Source of the DNA: CAYRHJ01 sp964424105
GTDB lineage: Bacteria > Planctomycetota > Phycisphaerae > UBA1845
NCBI GenBank assembly: GCA_964424105.1
Contig: CAYRHJ010000030.1
Coordinates: 239,423 to 303,422 of the forward strand
Reading direction: 5' to 3'
DNA: 64,000 nt
The notes beneath the pieces are model-generated. The model did no database searches. It saw only the letters and a program-made list of their open reading frames with translations, and was not told the origin of the DNA. Of this stretch, positions 61,319-64,000 are shown in pieces (position 1 is the first letter of the stretch; each line of letters opens with the position of its first letter). A program made the translations under genes and the position numbers.

Positions 61319-61539
61319 TCGGATGGTTGGTCACGCGATCGCTGACGCGCTGGTGGTTCATGCGTCGGCTTTTGATCCGCGACGCGAATGTGATGGCGGA
61401 CATTCGACGCGGTGTTCGACCCGGCGCGAGCGATCGTCGTGCCGTGCGGTTGCGAGTTCATCCATGTGCCGATAGTTTCCACATGCGACGGGAATTATTG
61501 TTCATCGACGAGCGAATGAAGGCCAAGATAATCGATTGA
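61315..61539 (+). CDS. Possible 74-residue protein in the VIT/exosortase cluster
   Basis: A GTG inside the stop of the VIT/VWA gene (GTGA) opens a 74-codon frame, and its own stop overlaps the start of the exosortase gene (TTGA). The product is basic with one hydrophobic N-terminal stretch. No family is recognised. The ends overlapping both neighbours are the main support. The Arg-rich composition and weak ribosome binding site argue for caution. Confidence 0.45.
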   Translation: MIGWLVTRSLTRWWFMRRLLIRDANVMADIRRGVRPGASDRRAVRLRVHPCADSFHMRRELLFIDERMKAKIID

Positions 61540-62186
61540 CCCCAACGCCATCTGATTTACCAAAACGGGCCGCCGGTTCGGGTTCAACCGCCGATGCTGG
61601 GCGTGCCGGTCAACCGGAAATCGCTGCGCAGACGTCGGCGGCGGGTCCCCACGACGTCCCGGCGATGGACCATGCCGGCGGCGATGCGGGCAGAGAGGCC
61701 ACGATGTTCGTGGTCAAGCTGGTAGTCCTGACGTTGCTGGTCGGATTCGGCGAAGCCTACCTGCATGATGCCGGTGATTTGCAATGGCTACAGGATGTGA
61801 TCGCATTCACGGCGACCAAGATCGTCAATCTGATGGGTATCGATGTGCGATGTGCCGGCAACGACATCAGCGGGGCTGGGTATCCGTTACGCGTCACGTT
61901 GCAGTGCACGGCGTTGTTCGCCAAGGGCCTGTTTTGTGCAGCCGTGATTGCCTACCCCTGTACGTGGTCGTCGCGCTGGGTCGGGTTGGTGGTGGGCGTG
62001 GTCGGGGTGGCGATGGTCAACGTGGCCCGAATCGTCGGACTGGTGCTGATTTCGTATGGGCTACCTGATCTGTTTCATTTCGCACACATTGTCTTGATGC
62101 AAGGGTTTTTGATTTCCTGCGTCGCACCGTTGTGGTTGATGTGGGCTGTGTGGACGGGCCGACGGGCCAGGCGAATGCATGCCTGA
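61536..62186 (+). CDS. Exosortase/archaeosortase-family transpeptidase
   Basis: The 216-residue membrane protein starts (TTG) with a polar N terminus of about 56 residues and then has about six helices. The catalytic triad of the family can be read: Cys124 in LQCTALF, Arg165 in NVARIVGL, and His184 (or His181) in FHFAHIVLMQ. These are in the order and spacing of exosortases, which cut and attach proteins with a C-terminal sorting signal. The next gene overlaps it by 8 bp. The substrate is unknown, and no PEP-CTERM or other sorting tail is seen in this window. Confidence 0.75.
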   Translation: MTPTPSDLPKRAAGSGSTADAGRAGQPEIAAQTSAAGPHDVPAMDHAGGDAGREATMFVVKLVVLTLLVGFGEAYLHDAGDLQWLQDVIAFTATKIVNLMGIDVRCAGNDISGAGYPLRVTLQCTALFAKGLFCAAVIAYPCTWSSRWVGLVVGVVGVAMVNVARIVGLVLISYGLPDLFHFAHIVLMQGFLISCVAPLWLMWAVWTGRRARRMHA

Positions 62187-63102
62187 CAGACCTGAACCAG
62201 TTTGGAAGTTGTCGCGGTTTCTGTGGCGGGCGGTTCCCTGGCTGGTGGTGATGGCGCTGGTATGGCAATACACGCTGCCGCAGAATTCGGGGCTTGCGGT
62301 TTGGGTAACGAAGAGGCTGCACGGTTTGCTGGGGTTCCCGGCACCGTACATGTTTTGTGATTCGCATCGATTATTTTGGCATGCCACGCTTTTTCCGCCG
62401 GCCATCGGTTTGATTCTGGCGTCGTATTGGCTTGGGTGGACCCAACGAATCGTCCGGGCATCGTTTGGTTACGCCGCCTACACCTTGCTAACCGCCATCA
62501 CGATCACGATTCACGAATCACCGTATCTGCCGGAGACCGGTTTCCGCTCCATCCTGACGAGCACCATGGCTGACGCGAACTACCTGACCTTCGGCGTCGC
62601 TATTTGGGTTCTGGCAGCCGGCCCGTGGTACCTGCGACGCACGCAAATCGAATCGAAAGAAACCCATATCCATCATTTTGCAACGCGAGCATGGCGTTGG
62701 GTAGGAAATAGCTGGATGTTGAGGCTGACGACGTTGGTGCTGGGGGTGTCGCTGGTGGTGCCGTTGTTCGCAGCCAGCGGCACGCAACAGCAGATGGGGG
62801 CGCGATGGCGGATGGCCCGCGCGCTCCGGGACGTGCCCTATTATCCATTTCCGAGCGCAGCACCCGTTGAGGTTCCGCCAGAAAAAAGATTGGAACGAGA
62901 CCGTCGAACGGCAACGGCCATCGAGGCCATTGACAATGCGATTCGCGAGGATCGCACCGATCAGATGCCAAGTGCAGCGTTGCTTCATTTGTCCGGCCAC
63001 TTTTATCTGTCGATGAAGCCCGACGATATCGGGTTGAGTCGGCGATTTCAGAAAATTGCCGGGGATCAAATCCAACGTGCCAATATGACACGAGCCCGAT
63101 AG
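62179..63102 (+). CDS. Membrane protein downstream of the exosortase
   Basis: The 307-residue protein has about six membrane helices (the first at about 15-30, last at about 178-198), then a hydrophilic C-terminal domain of about 105 residues. The C-terminal part is rich in charged residues and begins at SGTQQQMGARWRMARAL. No family is recognised. It overlaps the exosortase gene by 8 bp, so it is in the same operon and may be a partner in the sorting system. Confidence 0.75.
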   Translation: MPDRPEPVWKLSRFLWRAVPWLVVMALVWQYTLPQNSGLAVWVTKRLHGLLGFPAPYMFCDSHRLFWHATLFPPAIGLILASYWLGWTQRIVRASFGYAAYTLLTAITITIHESPYLPETGFRSILTSTMADANYLTFGVAIWVLAAGPWYLRRTQIESKETHIHHFATRAWRWVGNSWMLRLTTLVLGVSLVVPLFAASGTQQQMGARWRMARALRDVPYYPFPSAAPVEVPPEKRLERDRRTATAIEAIDNAIREDRTDQMPSAALLHLSGHFYLSMKPDDIGLSRRFQKIAGDQIQRANMTRAR

Positions 63103-63709
63103 CGACAGACACTTCAAAATCGATCTGTAGCGAGCCAGTTACGATTATCGTTGGACTTGATGGACGCTCAAACGCGGTGTTTCGGTTTACGAGGCTTGCA
63201 AATATTACGCTGCCACTGTTTTTGACGTTCAGGAAGACCCGATAAACGGGGTCATTGCAGGCCGTCGAAGACTTCGCGTGCGTTCTGAAAGGTTGAACGA
63301 GTTCGGCGGTTGAACTATCATCGGTGATTGCAGATGGGAGCGGTGGAAGGAGCCCCATCCCGAAATTTCATTTTGCTTGGTTGACGCCCCGGGGGACGCA
63401 AACGAAGAGGCGGCGTCTGGGAGGCGGATTCTGCACGTCGCGCAGGACTGCGAGGTGCGCGATGCGCCATGTTCCCGTATCTTGCGACGGAAGGAGTTTC
63501 GTCCATTCGCAATATGTGAAGCGCATTATCCCGGTATCGGGAGCGTTGGCTCCGATTGTGGGTGGATTCAAACGTGCTTCGCCACTCGCCTGCTGCGGGA
63601 ACTTGAATATGAACGGGAACGCGAATTCCTTGTGCCAATGGTGTGGCACTTGCGAATCGGTTCACCTTTCGCTTTGTTACGTCGCGCGACGTTTATTTGG
63701 AGTGTTAGC
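63103..63709. other. Long spacer with no recognised gene
   Basis: The short frames here lack ribosome binding sites and have Arg/Ser-rich compositions, except that the last 10 bp contain the GGAG site of the next gene. No dispersed repeat copy was seen. The region is moderately A+T-rich near 63,100-63,250. Confidence 0.5.
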
Positions 63710-64000
63710 ATGTTCTTCGCAACCAAGTGGCACAATCCGCGCAGGGTCTCATACGTCCGCGTTCCCGGGGTTGTAATTTTTGTTCTTGGCTTGATGCCTT
63801 CCCTGGTTCTCGCGTGTACGTCAGATCCCGAATGCGACGACGGTTCGGTGTGCAACGGGCTGGAAACGTGCGACCTGGGGACGAACACGTGTCAGCCGGG
63901 TACGGCGTTGAACTGCGACGATTTGAATGATTGCACGGGGGACGGTTGCGATCCGCTGCTGGGCTGCCAGAACGTGGACCTGGCGTCGGGGACGGCCTGC
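63710..64000 (+). CDS. Secreted Cys-rich protein, cut by the window end
   Basis: An ATG at 63710, 7 bp after GGAG, opens a frame that is still open at 64000 (97 codons). It begins with a signal peptide (about residues 15-33, VRVPGVVIFVLGLMPSLVLA) and goes on with Cys-rich repeats: CTSDPECDDGSVCNGLETC, then CQPGTALNCDDLNDCTGDGC. This pattern, C-D-D-G-x-x-C-N-G-x-E-x-C, is frequent in secreted proteins of planctomycetes and myxobacteria, often in long tandem arrays. Its function and full length are unknown. Confidence 0.75.
   Translation, partial: MFFATKWHNPRRVSYVRVPGVVIFVLGLMPSLVLACTSDPECDDGSVCNGLETCDLGTNTCQPGTALNCDDLNDCTGDGCDPLLGCQNVDLASGTAC

Noticed and set aside
63324..63776. 150-codon frame before the last gene
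   Set aside because: It overlaps a better supported start (63710) in another frame and has no ribosome binding site.
1..64000. Prophage, integron or insertion sequence
   Set aside because: No transposase, integrase or phage structural gene was seen; only short palindromic repeats suggest mobility.

Overview
The window is a 64 kb piece of a bacterial chromosome, about 60% G+C and densely coded on both strands. It looks like a member of the Planctomycetota, probably Phycisphaerae-like. This is an inference from gene style rather than from a marker gene. The signs are small membrane proteins ending in a CxxCGYxLxGNxxGxCPECG zinc ribbon, a GspG-like pseudopilin domain on a lipoprotein, secreted Cys-rich and dockerin-like proteins, an exosortase-family gene, DUF1028 joined to TPR, a zinc-binding anti-sigma factor, and several families of short palindromic repeats in the intergenic spaces. 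No rRNA, prophage, transposase or CRISPR array is visible. The only RNA gene seen is tRNA-Gln(CUG).

Layout. 0.6-5.5 kb (+): a GH114-like lipoprotein, a LysM lipoprotein behind a near-consensus promoter, recG and mutM. 5.7-13.2 kb (-): an unknown TIM-barrel-like protein, hutF-hutI, a family 2 glycosyltransferase, a Cys-rich dockerin-like protein, a metal-site lipoprotein and a 3-hydroxyisobutyrate-dehydrogenase-like enzyme. 13.3-20.4 kb (+): two overlapping paralogous zinc-ribbon membrane proteins, tRNA-Gln, DinB-like, DUF1028-TPR, hutH, hutU and a very basic small protein. With hutI and hutF these genes give histidine to N-formylglutamate; no hutG is seen. 20.4-21.3 kb is a repeat-rich spacer. 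21.3-25.7 kb: an unknown secreted protein, a PfkB-like kinase, SCO1-DUF420 and a lone beta-class DNA methyltransferase.

25.7-34.4 kb (-): a pseudopilin-like lipoprotein, mutS, folK, a DapL-like aminotransferase, a PDZ-like secreted protein, and an anti-sigma/ECF sigma pair. 34.6-36.6 kb (+): smpB and a phosphoglucosamine/phosphomannomutase whose coding sequence carries an in-frame copy of an intergenic repeat expanded to five 18-bp units. 36.7-48.3 kb (-): the nusA-infB-(zinc-ribbon protein)-ylxP-rbfA-HhH-GPD-TPR cluster with yebC downstream. 48.5-49.7 kb (-): a MalK-type ATPase with a perfect-hexamer promoter. 49.9-53.4 kb (+): selB-selA, so the organism should make selenocysteine. 53.4-58.5 kb: a GNAT, then cysteine dioxygenase with a YeiH-type sulfur-anion exporter, and an S9 peptidase. 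59-63.1 kb (+): a VIT/VWA protein, a 74-codon ORF, an exosortase-family protein and a membrane protein, all with overlapping ends. The window closes inside another Cys-rich secreted protein.

The most unusual items are the repeat inserted in the glmM-like gene, the VIT/VWA-exosortase cluster, and the low-complexity insertions in other housekeeping enzymes (MutM, SelA). Many genes are joined by 4-bp ATGA/GTGA overlaps, which suggests translational coupling.
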